In this document: positions 32,268 to 42,384 of the stretch, piece after piece
Numbering within the stretch: the first letter of the stretch is position 1
How the letters are laid out: each line of letters starts with the position of its first letter
NCBI RefSeq assembly: GCF_001713455.1
Contig: NZ_CP016464.1
Location: 1,536,001 to 1,600,000 of the forward strand
Direction: 5' to 3'
Origin: Bosea sp. RAC05
GTDB lineage: Bacteria > Pseudomonadota > Alphaproteobacteria > Rhizobiales > Beijerinckiaceae
Length of the DNA: 64,000 bases
The notes under the pieces: model-generated
What the model saw: only the letters and a program-made list of their open reading frames with translations
Database searches by the model: none
What the model was told of the DNA's origin: nothing
Made by a program: the position numbers and the translations under genes

Positions 32268-33287
32268 TCAGCTGCGGGCCGGCTTGGCCGGCTTGACCGC
32301 AGCCGTCGGCGCCTCGTCCCAGCCCTTGGCCGGCGGAGTCACGTCGTTGGCGCCGCTGGCGGCGGTCCGCGGGCGCCAGGCGGCGGCCTCGGCCTTGGCC
32401 GCGGCGAGATCGGAGGGGCTCAGCCGCTGGCCGACTTCGTCGCGCTTGCGGCCGGCATCCTCGTCGCCCTGGCCGGCGGCCACCGCGAACCAGAGATAGG
32501 ACTGGGCGAGGTCGGTCGGCGCGCCGAGGCCGCGGCCCAGCAGGACGGCGAGGTTGTACTGGCTGTCACGCACGCCGAACTCGGCCGCACGCCGGAACCA
32601 CTCGGTCGCCGTGGCATAGTCCGGCTTGCCGGAGACGCCCTCGGCATGCAGCACCGCGAGATTGTGCATCGCCTTGGCGTTGCCGCGTTCGGCGGCGCGC
32701 GTGTACCAGACCCGGGCGAGCGAGAGGTCCCGGGCCGTCCCGATGCCCTTCTCGAACATGTTGCCGAGGCGGAACTGCGCCGGGGCGAGGCCGGCGACGG
32801 CGGCCCGCTCGAACAGGCGCAGCGCCAGCTTTGGGTCGCGCGAGGCGGCGGGGCCATCGGCCGCGCGGCTGGCGAGCTCGTAGACGGCGCGGGCATCGCC
32901 ATCGAGGGCGGCCTTGCGCATGCCGGCGGTTCCCAGCGTCGGCGGCAGGTCGCCCACATTGGTCGCGGCCTGCACGGGCTCTGCCGAAACCTGCGCCTTT
33001 GCTTCGGGCGCCGCGGGCTGGGTGGTCGACCCCGTCACCTCGGCGGCCGGCGGTGTGGCAGCGGCGAGCGCGGCTGGCTGCGCGGCGGTGGACGCCGGCG
33101 GCAGGGCGGAGGACTGGTCCTTGGCCGGAGGCGTGGCGTCCTCGCGAGGCGTGATCGGGCTCTGGACGGCTTCGCCCGTCGCAGCCGTGCGCGGGCCCTT
33201 CAGGGCGTTGGTGACGAGATGGGCCGTGCCGAGGGCGAGGACGAGCGCAGCCAGGCCGAGCAGGAGCGGGCGCTTGCGCTTCTCCAT
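32268..33287 (-). pseudogene. PodJ-like protein, C-terminal part (TM plus Sel1 repeats), out of frame
   Basis: This frame holds the C-terminal part of a PodJ-like protein: one membrane segment right after the first codons (LLLGLAALVLALGTAHLV), a proline/alanine-rich linker, then about four Sel1-type repeats (for example AVAGLAPAQFRLGNMFEKGI, ARVWYTRAAERGNAKAMHNL). Upstream of the ATG at 33287 the same frame reads SAKSGGRLKEI without a break, so the true protein did not begin there. The N-terminal part is in another frame (33200-35545). Either a single-base loss split the gene, the two parts are made separately, or a -1 shift joins them. Homologues are single proteins of about 1100 residues. 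Confidence 0.7.
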
Positions 33288-35545
33288 GATCTCCTTGAGC
33301 CGGCCGCCGCTCTTGGCGGAGCATCCGGACGCGGACGGCCCGAGCCCGGCTCGAGCGGCACGTCGAGCGCCGCGCTGAGCGGGTTGGTCGCGGCAGCGGC
33401 CGCAGCCGGCGCGGCGGGCGCTTCGCTTTTCGGCTGGGGCGCGCGCTCGGGCGCGGCGATCCGGTCGTCCAGGGCGACGCTCATGCCGGCGGGCATGGCG
33501 GCGGGGGGCATCGTGGGCGCCTTGCCGGCGGCCCGCTCGGCCGCGGCGATGCGGGGCGGCATCGGCGTGCGTGCGGGCTGGGACGCGGCGGCCTGCCGGT
33601 CGGCGACCAGCTCGGCCTCGAGGCTGGAGAGCCGGGAGATGATCGTCTCCAGGGTCTGGTGGACGGCGCCGATCGCATCCTGCGTCTCGCGCCCGGTCGA
33701 GGCATGGCTCTCCTGCAGGCCGGAGAGCAGCGTCCCCAGCTCGGCGATGCCGCTCTGGGCCGGCGCGGCCTTGCCGAGATGGTCGGACATCGCGGCGCGC
33801 GCGGCACGTTCGGCCGCTTCGGTCGTCTCCTCGCGCAGGGAGCGCAGATGGGTGACGAGATCCTGCAGCGTCCGCTCCATGCCGGTTTCGGCGGAGCGGG
33901 TCGCAGCGGCGGCGTCGAGCCGCTGCGCCAGGCCGGAGATCTGCTGTTCGAGTGCGTCGAAGGAGCCGCTGTCGGCGCCGGGGCGCCCCGCCTCGTCGAT
34001 CTTGTCGGCGAGGTTGCGCAGCATCTCCTCGACCGGCCTGAGGTCGACCGGCGCGACCTGGACGGCCTGTCCGTCGGCGACGAGATGGGCGAGGCTGCTC
34101 GAGGCGGCGAGGTTCTCGATGCGGCCGGCCAGCGCCTCGATCTGGCGAGTGACCGCGGTCGGACCCTTTTCCGCCAGCGCCTCGATCCGGGCCTGCAGCG
34201 CGTCGATCCTGTCCTCGATCTGGCGATCGGAGCGGGGGTCGGAGGAGCGTGCGTCGATCTTGCTCGCGAGGCTGTCGATCTGCCGCGACAGCGCCGAGAG
34301 AGGCTCCAGATCCTGCGCCCGCGCCTGGCCGCGATCGCTCAGGATCGCGTCGCGAATATCGTCGATCGCCGCCGTCAGCCCGTGCAGGTCGCGTCCGTCG
34401 GAGCGGCTGTCGCGCAGCCGGCCGATCTCGTGTGACAGGGCCGAAACCTGGTGCGACAGTTCCCCGAGCCGGGCCTCGTTGCCGCTGGTCGAGAGGATGT
34501 CGCGCAGTTCCGCGATGTCCCGCTGCAGCGGGACGAGCAGGGTGCGGTCTCCGCCACGGGCCGTCAGCGCATCGACCTTGGCGGCGAGATGGGCGATCTC
34601 CAGTTCGAAGCGCTGGAAGCTCTCGCCGGAGCGGTCCTGGGCCAGGCGCTGGACCTCGGATTCGATCCGCGCCAGCGGCTTCAGGATCGGCTCGAGCCGG
34701 TCGCGCGGATCGAGACGGTCGAGGCGAGATCCCAGCGCGGCGATCATCGTTTCGATCTGGTCGAGATGCGCGTCGCGGGCGGGCTCGGGCATCCGCACCG
34801 GGGCCGTCGGACGCTCGGTCCGGGCGGTGACCGGCGCCAGGCGCGCACTGAGTTCGCGCAGATCGTTGCGCAGCGCCGAAATCCGGCTCTCGGGGCCGCC
34901 GGCGGGCTGGATCGGGGCCGCCTCGTCCTGATCGAGCATGCGCTGGCGCGTGCGGATATCGGTGACGGCGGCGGCGAGGCCCTCCCGGCTGAAGGCGAGG
35001 CGCGGGGCGGGTTCCGTGCGGACGCCGCCACGGGCCGGCTCGGCGGCCCGCCGCTCGAACTCGGCCAGGCGGTCGCCCATCGTCTTGATCGCCTCGGCGA
35101 TGACGCTGGTCGCGCGATCCTGGCGCTCGGCTGCGGCACGCTCGCCCGAGCTCATGCGCTTTTCGGCCGTCTCGATCCAGCGCGCGATCGAATCCAGCGC
35201 GCCGACCGTCTTGGCGCTCGACTCGCGGGTCATCCGCTCGACCTGCGACGCCTGTGCGATCAGAGCCTCGATCTCGCTGCGGGACGGCTGGTCGGCCTCG
35301 CGATGGCCGTGAGCGGCCTGCTGCGGGGCGGTGTCCATCTGGCCCTGGGACAGGCGCGCGAGGCGCTCGGACAGGGCGGCGATGTCGAGCTGCTCCGGCG
35401 GGCTCGGCTCCGAGGGGGTCTCTTCGCGCAGCTTATGGTCCAGCCACTCGCCCAGCGTCATGCCGGCGCGCCGGGCCGCTGCCTTCGCGGCGTCGCGGGT
35501 GCGGGGATCGACGCCCTTCACGCTCCAGGGCAAGCTAGTGGCCAT
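33200..35545 (-). pseudogene. PodJ-like polarity/localisation protein, N-terminal coiled-coil part
   Basis: 781 codons beginning ATSLPWSVKGVDPRTRDAAK, the conserved start of Hyphomicrobiales PodJ-like proteins, with GMTLGEWLDHKL at residues 28-39. Residues 60-620 are long coiled coil with repeated ALSRQIDSL- and LAGRIENL-like heptads, followed by a proline/alanine-rich tail. After PLEPGSG near residue 720 the frame runs into arginine/serine-rich text, which is the out-of-frame reading of the membrane segment found in the overlapping frame 32268-33287. Such proteins organise the cell pole and the stalk, flagellum or holdfast side. Whether this copy is functional depends on the frameshift. Confidence 0.7.
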
Positions 35546-35905
35546 GATGACGCTCGCCTAAGGGGCTCTCTGTCCTCGATCGGAAGGCGCAGGCCCCTGA
35601 ACTGCCACGGCTTCCTGCGGTTCGGCGACACCTGAAGATTACGTTGCCGCAAGCCGGGCGCCGATCCGCAAGCCCGACCTTTTCGCCGGCGTGGTAAACA
35701 GCGGGTTAAGATTCCGGCCCCATCGGTTAATTTTTCGCGAACACCGTCGCTCGATTCGGCTCCGTTGCGTCCGGCTAACGGTAACTTACCTGAGGGAAGC
35801 TGCTCATTACCTGACGCAAGGACAGCTCGCTCGCTATGGTATGGGTAGTCAATGATTGCCGCCGACTCGGCCGGTGACGCTCCCTTCATTCAAGGATTGA
35901 ACCCG
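35546..35905. other. Intergenic region between podJ-like and merR genes
   Basis: 360 bases without a gene, less GC-rich than the surroundings. They contain the divergent promoters of the PodJ-like gene and the MerR gene. Visible elements are an inverted repeat GGTAA-C-TTACC at 35780-35790 and a direct repeat TTACCTGA(G/C)G at 35786 and 35807, 21 bases apart. A possible promoter (CTGACG at 35811, TATGGT at 35835, 18-base spacer) points to the MerR gene. Confidence 0.5.
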
Positions 35906-36361
35906 ATGTCTCGCCACAGCTCAGCTCTGGCTGCTACCGTCTTGGCCGATGGCCGCACCGCCCCGACCGCGATCGACACCGACCAGTCCGGTGGCTTCAC
36001 CATCAGCGATCTCGCCCGCGACTTCGGCGTCACGCTGCGCACGCTGCGCTTCTACGAATCGCGCGGCCTGATCGCCCCGGCCCGCTCGGGCATGACGCGC
36101 ATCTATTCCAGCCGCGATCGCGCCCGGTTGGCGCTGATTCTCAAGGGCAAGCAGCTCGGCTTCACCCTGGTCGAGATCCGGGCCATGCTGGCCAATGAGG
36201 ACAAGAAGGGCGGCGAGACCAGTGCGGCCTCGGTCGGCGGCCTCCAGCTCAGCCGCGAGCAGGTTCTCGAGCAGCTTGAACTGCTGCGGACCCAGCGCGC
36301 CGAGATCGACGATGCGATCGCGGAGCTGGAAGCCTCCGCCGCCCGCTTCGCCAAGGCCTGA
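35906..36361 (+). CDS. MerR-family transcriptional regulator
   Basis: A 151-residue regulator. The winged helix-turn-helix covers about residues 30-100: FTISDLARDFGVTLRTLRFY, ESRGLIAPARSG, and YSSRDRARLALILKGKQLG. A short coiled-coil dimer helix follows and there are no cysteines for metal binding. This is the arrangement of MerR regulators that control acyl-CoA and branched-chain catabolism (LiuR-like). The start at 35906 has AAGGA upstream. The acyl-CoA dehydrogenase operon begins 213 bp after it, behind a terminator and a palindrome that could be its operator. Confidence 0.85.
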   Translation: MSRHSSALAATVLADGRTAPTAIDTDQSGGFTISDLARDFGVTLRTLRFYESRGLIAPARSGMTRIYSSRDRARLALILKGKQLGFTLVEIRAMLANEDKKGGETSAASVGGLQLSREQVLEQLELLRTQRAEIDDAIAELEASAARFAKA

Positions 36362-36418
36362 ACCGCGACCCGGGGCGAGGCTCCGGACAGCACGCCATCC
36401 GGCTCCTGATCGTCTGAA

Positions 36419-36447
36419 CGCCCCGACCTCCGGTCGGGGCGTTTTTC
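36419..36447 (+). terminator. Rho-independent terminator after merR
   Basis: CGCCCCGACC at 36419-36428 pairs with GGTCGGGGCG at 36432-36441 over a 3-base loop and is followed by TTTTT. It ends merR transcription before the fatty-acid operon. Confidence 0.9.
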
Positions 36448-36511
36448 GTCATGCGCGGGCAAGCTCCCGCGCACAAAAACGCGAGCCCGCGTTGCCAAGC
36501 AGGTGGAGATA

Positions 36512-36525
36512 GTTTATATGTAAAC
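36512..36525. promoter_or_regulatory. Candidate MerR operator upstream of the fatty-acid operon
   Basis: GTTTATATGTAAAC is an inverted repeat (GTTTA-TATG-TAAAC) in the only AT-rich patch before the acyl-CoA dehydrogenase start at 36575. LiuR-type MerR regulators are known to bind TTTA...TAAA palindromes, so a link to the MerR gene just upstream is likely but unproven. Confidence 0.45.
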
Positions 36526-36574
36526 AATCAAGCCGCCTCAAGTCGGCGGCCGCGCGATGCGAGGGAGGAACACC

Positions 36575-38371
36575 ATGCCGGTCTACAAGGCACCCGTCGA
36601 AGACACGCTGTTTCTGCTGAACGACGTTTTCGCCATCGAGCGCTACAACAACCTCCCGGGCTTCGCCGACGCGACACCGGACGTGATCGAGGCCGTTCTC
36701 GGCGAGGGCGCCAAACTCTGCGAGGAGGTCCTTCAGCCGCTGAACCTGTCGGGCGACAAGGAGGGCTGCACCCGCCACGCCGATGGCCGCGTCTCCACAC
36801 CGAAGGGCTTCAAGGCGGCCCACGAGGCCTATGCCCAGGGCGGCTGGATCGGGCTGGCCATGGATCCCGACTATGGCGGCCAGGGCCTGCCCTACACGCT
36901 GGGCGCCGTGATGAACGAATTCTCCTCCTCGGCGAACATGGCCTTCGCGATGTATCCCGGCCTGACCATGGGCGCGATCGCCGCGCTCAACGTCCACGGC
37001 TCGGACGAGCAGAAGCGCACCTATCTGCCCAAGATGATCGAGGGCGTGTGGTCGGGCACGATGAACCTGACCGAGCCGCATTGCGGCACCGATCTCGGCC
37101 TGATCAAGACCAAGGCCGTGCCCAATGGTGACGGCTCCTATTCCATCACCGGCACCAAGATCTTCATCTCGGCCGGCGAGCAGGACATCACCGAGAACAT
37201 CATCCACCTCGTGCTCGCCCGCATCGAGGGCGCGCCCGCCGGCGTCAAGGGCATCTCGCTCTTCGTCGTGCCGCGCAACGCGATCGGCGCGGACGGGTCG
37301 GTGGGCGAGAACAACCACGTCTCCTGCGGCTCGATCGAGCACAAGATGGGCATTCACGGCAACGCCACCTGCGTCATGAACTATGACGGGGCGAAGGGCT
37401 GGCTCATCGGCACCGAGAACAAGGGCCTCAACGCCATGTTCGTGATGATGAACGAGGCCAGGCTCGGCGTCGCCATCCAGGGGCTGGCCCAGTCCGAGGT
37501 CGCCTACCAGAACGCCGTCGCCTATGCGAAGGACCGTATCCAGGGCCGCTCGCTGACCGGCGCCAAGAACCCCGACAAGGCCGCCGACCCGATCATCGTC
37601 CATCCCGACGTGCGCCGCACGCTGATGTCGATCAAGGCCTTCAACGAGGCGGCGCGCGCCTTCGTGCTCTGGAACGCGCTGAAGTCGGACATCGCCCACC
37701 GCTCGGGCGACGAAGCCGAGCGCCAGGCCGCCGACGACCAGCTCGGCTTGATGACCCCGGTGCTGAAGGGCGTGCTGACCGATGTCGGCTTCGACAATGC
37801 GGTGAAGGCGCAGCAGATGTTCGGCGGCCATGGCTACATCGCCGAATGGGGCATGGAGCAGTTCGTGCGCGATGCCCGCATCGCCATGATCTACGAGGGT
37901 GCCAACGGCGTGCAGGCGATGGATCTCGTCGGCCGCAAGCTCGGCCGCGACGGCGGCCGCGCCATCATGGCCTTCTTCAACGAGGTCGGCGGCTTCCTGA
38001 AGGACAACGGCGAGGACGAGGCGCTGAAGCCCCTGCTCGCGCCGCTCGCCGCCTCGCTCGGCCATCTCCAGCAGGCGACGATGTGGTTCATGAACAACGC
38101 GCTCGCCAAGCCCGACAATGCCGGCGCCGGCGCGACCGACTACATGCACCTGCTCGGCCTCGTCTCCCTCGGCTATATGTGGGCCAAGATGGCCAAGGTC
38201 GCGCAGGATAAGCTCAAGGCCGGCGCCAATGGCGCGACCGAGCGCATGAACACCAAGCTCGTCACGGCCCGCTTCTTCATGGAGCGCAGCCTGCCCGAGA
38301 CGGCGGCGCATCTGGCGCGGATCACCAGCGGCGCCGACTCGACGATGGCGCTGAGCGCCGAGCAGTTCTGA
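36575..38371 (+). CDS. Acyl-CoA dehydrogenase (about 600-residue type)
   Basis: A 598-residue FAD enzyme that makes 2-enoyl-CoA in beta-oxidation. Domain order is an N-terminal helical domain, the central beta domain with MNLTEPHCGTDLGLIKTKA-like flavin contacts and GTKIFISAGEQD, then the C-terminal helical domain with FGGHGYIAEWGMEQFVRDA and IYEGANGVQAMDLVGRK. The extra C-terminal region is typical of the long DmdC-like acyl-CoA dehydrogenases. ATG 36575 is preceded by GAGGGAGG. It is the first gene of a run reaching 42879. Confidence 0.92.
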   Translation: MPVYKAPVEDTLFLLNDVFAIERYNNLPGFADATPDVIEAVLGEGAKLCEEVLQPLNLSGDKEGCTRHADGRVSTPKGFKAAHEAYAQGGWIGLAMDPDYGGQGLPYTLGAVMNEFSSSANMAFAMYPGLTMGAIAALNVHGSDEQKRTYLPKMIEGVWSGTMNLTEPHCGTDLGLIKTKAVPNGDGSYSITGTKIFISAGEQDITENIIHLVLARIEGAPAGVKGISLFVVPRNAIGADGSVGENNHVSCGSIEHKMGIHGNATCVMNYDGAKGWLIGTENKGLNAMFVMMNEARLGVAIQGLAQSEVAYQNAVAYAKDRIQGRSLTGAKNPDKAADPIIVHPDVRRTLMSIKAFNEAARAFVLWNALKSDIAHRSGDEAERQAADDQLGLMTPVLKGVLTDVGFDNAVKAQQMFGGHGYIAEWGMEQFVRDARIAMIYEGANGVQAMDLVGRKLGRDGGRAIMAFFNEVGGFLKDNGEDEALKPLLAPLAASLGHLQQATMWFMNNALAKPDNAGAGATDYMHLLGLVSLGYMWAKMAKVAQDKLKAGANGATERMNTKLVTARFFMERSLPETAAHLARITSGADSTMALSAEQF

Positions 38372-38373
38372 CA

Positions 38374-38625
38374 ATGTCAGGAATGACAAACATCGAGCTC
38401 AAGGAAGCGGTGTACAAAGCCGTCGCTTCAAAAGGTGGCAAGGCCACTTTGATCGATGTCGCTCGCTACATTTGGCACAACCATGAAGCCGATCTCCGGG
38501 CGTCCGGCGATCGGTTCTACAAGTGGCAGTACGAGATGCGGTGGGCCGCAAACGTCTTGAGAACTGAAGGCAGGTTCGAGGCAGCCGAAGACAGCCCGAG
38601 GGGTGTCTGGGTTATCCGAAAATAA
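38374..38625 (+). CDS. Small uncharacterised winged-helix-like protein inserted in the operon
   Basis: An 83-residue protein starting two bases after the acyl-CoA dehydrogenase stop. It begins SGMTNIELKEAVYKAVASKG, with later RFYKWQYEMRWAANVLRTEG; the helix pattern resembles a small winged helix such as the N-terminal domain of Mrr-like proteins. Composition is lower than its flanks (101 of 180 G+C, 56%, over 38401-38580 by hand count). No known family is certain. It is probably a late insertion into the operon. Confidence 0.6.
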   Translation: MSGMTNIELKEAVYKAVASKGGKATLIDVARYIWHNHEADLRASGDRFYKWQYEMRWAANVLRTEGRFEAAEDSPRGVWVIRK

Positions 38626-38642
38626 CAGCCCGGGAGAAAACC

Positions 38643-39851
<1,209 letters not shown>

Positions 39852-39852
39852 A

Positions 39853-40167
39853 ATGACACGTCCACAAGATGTGAATTCGCCCCGCCGACAATGGACGCTG
39901 CAGAACGTTCTAATCAACGGCGGCGATCGATTAAACCACGACTCTTTGGCCACAGGTTATTGGTCAGAAGAGCCAAGGTTGGCTTCTCGCTGGGATCAAA
40001 CATTGACCAGCACGAAGGGGAACCCTTTTTCGCGAGTCCCTACCTGGTACATTTTGCCTCCTTGGATGGAGCAAGCGGTACTCGACGAAGCTCGGAAGGC
40101 CAAAAAGATTACGGATCAACAATTTGCCGAGGCTGTGAAATTCCTTGGCTCTAGGGGGGCAAAATGA
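39853..40167 (+). CDS. Small low-GC uncharacterised protein wedged between thiolase and FadB-like genes
   Basis: A 104-residue soluble protein whose ATG is one base after the thiolase stop and whose stop overlaps the next start (ATGA). It is rich in Trp, Pro and charged residues: RQWTLQNVLINGGDRLNHDS, PTWYILPPWMEQAVLDEA. I see no known motif. Composition is plainly foreign: 122 of 240 G+C (51%) over 39901-40140 by hand count. Despite this it is fitted for coupled translation. Function unknown. Confidence 0.6.
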   Translation: MTRPQDVNSPRRQWTLQNVLINGGDRLNHDSLATGYWSEEPRLASRWDQTLTSTKGNPFSRVPTWYILPPWMEQAVLDEARKAKKITDQQFAEAVKFLGSRGAK

Positions 40168-42377
40168 ACCTCACCAATTTCCGCTTCGAGACCGATTCCG
40201 ACGGCATCGCCACCGCGACTTGGGACATGCCGGGCCGCTCGATGAACGTCATCACGCCCGAGCTGATGGCCGAGATCGACCAGATCATCGACACGGTGGC
40301 CTCGACCGAGGCGATCAAGGGCTGCGTCATCACCTCCGGCAAGGAGGCCTTTTCCGGCGGCGCCGACCTGACCATGCTGCAGGGCCTGCGCGACCTCTAC
40401 ATTCGCCTGACGAAGGAGAAGGGCGAGCCCGTCGCGATGCAGTCCTTCTTCGACGAGAGCCGCAAGCTCTCGCTGCTCTACCGCAAGCTCGAAACCTGCG
40501 GGAAACCATTCGCCGCCGCGATCCACGGCGTCTGCCTCGGTGGCGCCTTCGAACTCGCGCTCGCCTGCCAGTACCGCGTCGTCTCCGACGATGCCTCGAC
40601 CCGCGTCGGCCTGCCCGAGATCAAGGTCGGGCTCTTCCCCGGCGCCGGCGGCACCCAGCGCGTCGCCCGGCTGATGCAGACGGGCGATGCCCTGCAGATG
40701 ATGTTCAAGGGCGAGCAGGTGAAGGCGCTGCCGGCCCGCAACACCGGCCTTGTCCATGCCGTCGTCCCGCGCGATCAGCTCGTGGCCAACGCCAAGGAGT
40801 GGCTCAAGGCCAACCCGACTGCGACCGCGCCCTGGGACCAGAAGGGCTTCAAGCTGCCCTCCAACAAGGTCCATTCGCCGGCCGGCATGCAGATCTGGCC
40901 GCCCGCCAACGCGATCTATCGCCGCGAGACCAACGACAACTACCCGGCCGCCCGCGCCATCCTCTCCGCGGTTTATGAGGGCCTGCAGCTGCCGATCGAC
41001 CTCGGGCTGAAGGTCGAGAGCCGCTACTTCGCCAAGATCCTGCGGACGAAGGAGGCGGCCTCGATGATCCGCTCGCTCTTCGTCTCGATGCAGGAGCTCA
41101 ACAAGGGCGCGCGCCGCCCGGCCGATCTCCCGCCGAGCAAGCTGAAGAAGGTCGGCGTCGTCGGCGCGGGCTTCATGGGCGCCGGCATCGCCTATGTCAC
41201 GGCCCAGGCAGGTCTCGAGGTCGTGCTGGTCGACCGCGACCAGGAGGCCGCCGACAAGGGCAAGGCCTATTCGCACAAGCTCGTCTCCGACCAGATCATG
41301 AAGGGCCGCGCCAAGACGGCCGACCGCGACGCGGTGCTCGGGCGCATCACGGCGACCGCCGACTATACAGCGCTCAAGGGCTGCGACCTCGTCGTCGAGG
41401 CCGTCTTCGAGGATCCCAAGGTCAAGGCCGAGGTCATCGCCAAGGTCGAAGCCGCCGTCGGGCCGAAGACCATCTTTGGCTCCAACACCTCGACGCTGCC
41501 GATCACCGGGCTGGCCACCACGAGCCAGCGGCCGCAGAACTTCATCGGCATCCATTTCTTCTCGCCGGTCGAGAAGATGCTGCTGGTCGAGGTCATCATG
41601 GCCAGGAAGACCGGCAAGAAGGCGCTCGCCATGGCGCTCGACTTCGTCCGTGCCATCAAGAAGACGCCGATCGTCGTCAACGATACGCGCGGTTTCTACG
41701 CCAACCGCTGCGTCGGCAATTATCTGCGCGAAGGCCATCTCATGCTGATGGAAGGCGTGCCGCCGGCGATGATCGAGGCGGCCGGCAAGCAGGCCGGCAT
41801 GCCGGTCGGCCCGCTCTCGCTCAATGACGAGGTTGCGGTCGATCTCGCCTTCAAGGTGCTGAAGGCGACGAAGGCCCAACTCGGCGAGGGCGCCGTCGAT
41901 CCGGCGCAGGAGAAGCTGCTCTCCGACATGGTCGAGAAGCACGGCCGCCTCGGCCGGAAAAACCGCAAGGGCTTCTACGACTATCCGGAAGCCGGGCCCA
42001 AGCGCCTCTGGCCGGGGCTGGCCGATCTCGTCGGCAAGCGTCTGGCGCCGGAACAGGTCGACATGCAGGAACTGCAGCACCGTCTTCTGGTGACGCAGGC
42101 GCTGGAGGCGGCCCGCACCTATGAGGAGGGCGTCGTCACCGATCCGCGCGAGGCCGATGTCGGCTCGATCATCGGCTTCGGCTTCGCGCCCTATTCGGGC
42201 GGCACGCTCTCCTTCATCGACAACATGGGCGCGGCCGCCTTCGTGAAGCTCTGCGAGAGCCTGGCGAAGAAGCATGGCGAGCGCTTCAGGCCCAACCGGC
42301 AGCTCAAGCGCATGGCCAAGACCGGCGAGAGCTATTACGGCGCCGCCGCCGCGAAGGCCGCAGCCAGGGCTGCCTGA
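40164..42377 (+). CDS. Bifunctional enoyl-CoA hydratase/3-hydroxyacyl-CoA dehydrogenase (FadB/FadJ-like)
   Basis: A 737-residue multifunctional beta-oxidation enzyme. Residues 1-190 are a crotonase-type hydratase with GVCLGGAFELALA and LPEIKVGLFPGAGG (catalytic glutamates in both). From about residue 325 a NAD-binding domain begins (KKVGVVGAGFMGAGIAYVTA), with STLPITGLA and PQNFIGIHFFSPVEKM, followed by the 3HCDH C-terminal domains. It works with the thiolase gene before it. The ATG at 40164 overlaps the stop of the small gene. Confidence 0.94.
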   Translation: MNLTNFRFETDSDGIATATWDMPGRSMNVITPELMAEIDQIIDTVASTEAIKGCVITSGKEAFSGGADLTMLQGLRDLYIRLTKEKGEPVAMQSFFDESRKLSLLYRKLETCGKPFAAAIHGVCLGGAFELALACQYRVVSDDASTRVGLPEIKVGLFPGAGGTQRVARLMQTGDALQMMFKGEQVKALPARNTGLVHAVVPRDQLVANAKEWLKANPTATAPWDQKGFKLPSNKVHSPAGMQIWPPANAIYRRETNDNYPAARAILSAVYEGLQLPIDLGLKVESRYFAKILRTKEAASMIRSLFVSMQELNKGARRPADLPPSKLKKVGVVGAGFMGAGIAYVTAQAGLEVVLVDRDQEAADKGKAYSHKLVSDQIMKGRAKTADRDAVLGRITATADYTALKGCDLVVEAVFEDPKVKAEVIAKVEAAVGPKTIFGSNTSTLPITGLATTSQRPQNFIGIHFFSPVEKMLLVEVIMARKTGKKALAMALDFVRAIKKTPIVVNDTRGFYANRCVGNYLREGHLMLMEGVPPAMIEAAGKQAGMPVGPLSLNDEVAVDLAFKVLKATKAQLGEGAVDPAQEKLLSDMVEKHGRLGRKNRKGFYDYPEAGPKRLWPGLADLVGKRLAPEQVDMQELQHRLLVTQALEAARTYEEGVVTDPREADVGSIIGFGFAPYSGGTLSFIDNMGAAAFVKLCESLAKKHGERFRPNRQLKRMAKTGESYYGAAAAKAAARAA

Positions 42378-42384
42378 GGCGGCC

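Noticed and set aside
32190..34931. A 913-codon plus-strand open frame opposite the PodJ-like gene.
   Set aside because: It is serine/arginine-rich nonsense opposite coiled-coil coding sequence; no start signal or domain.
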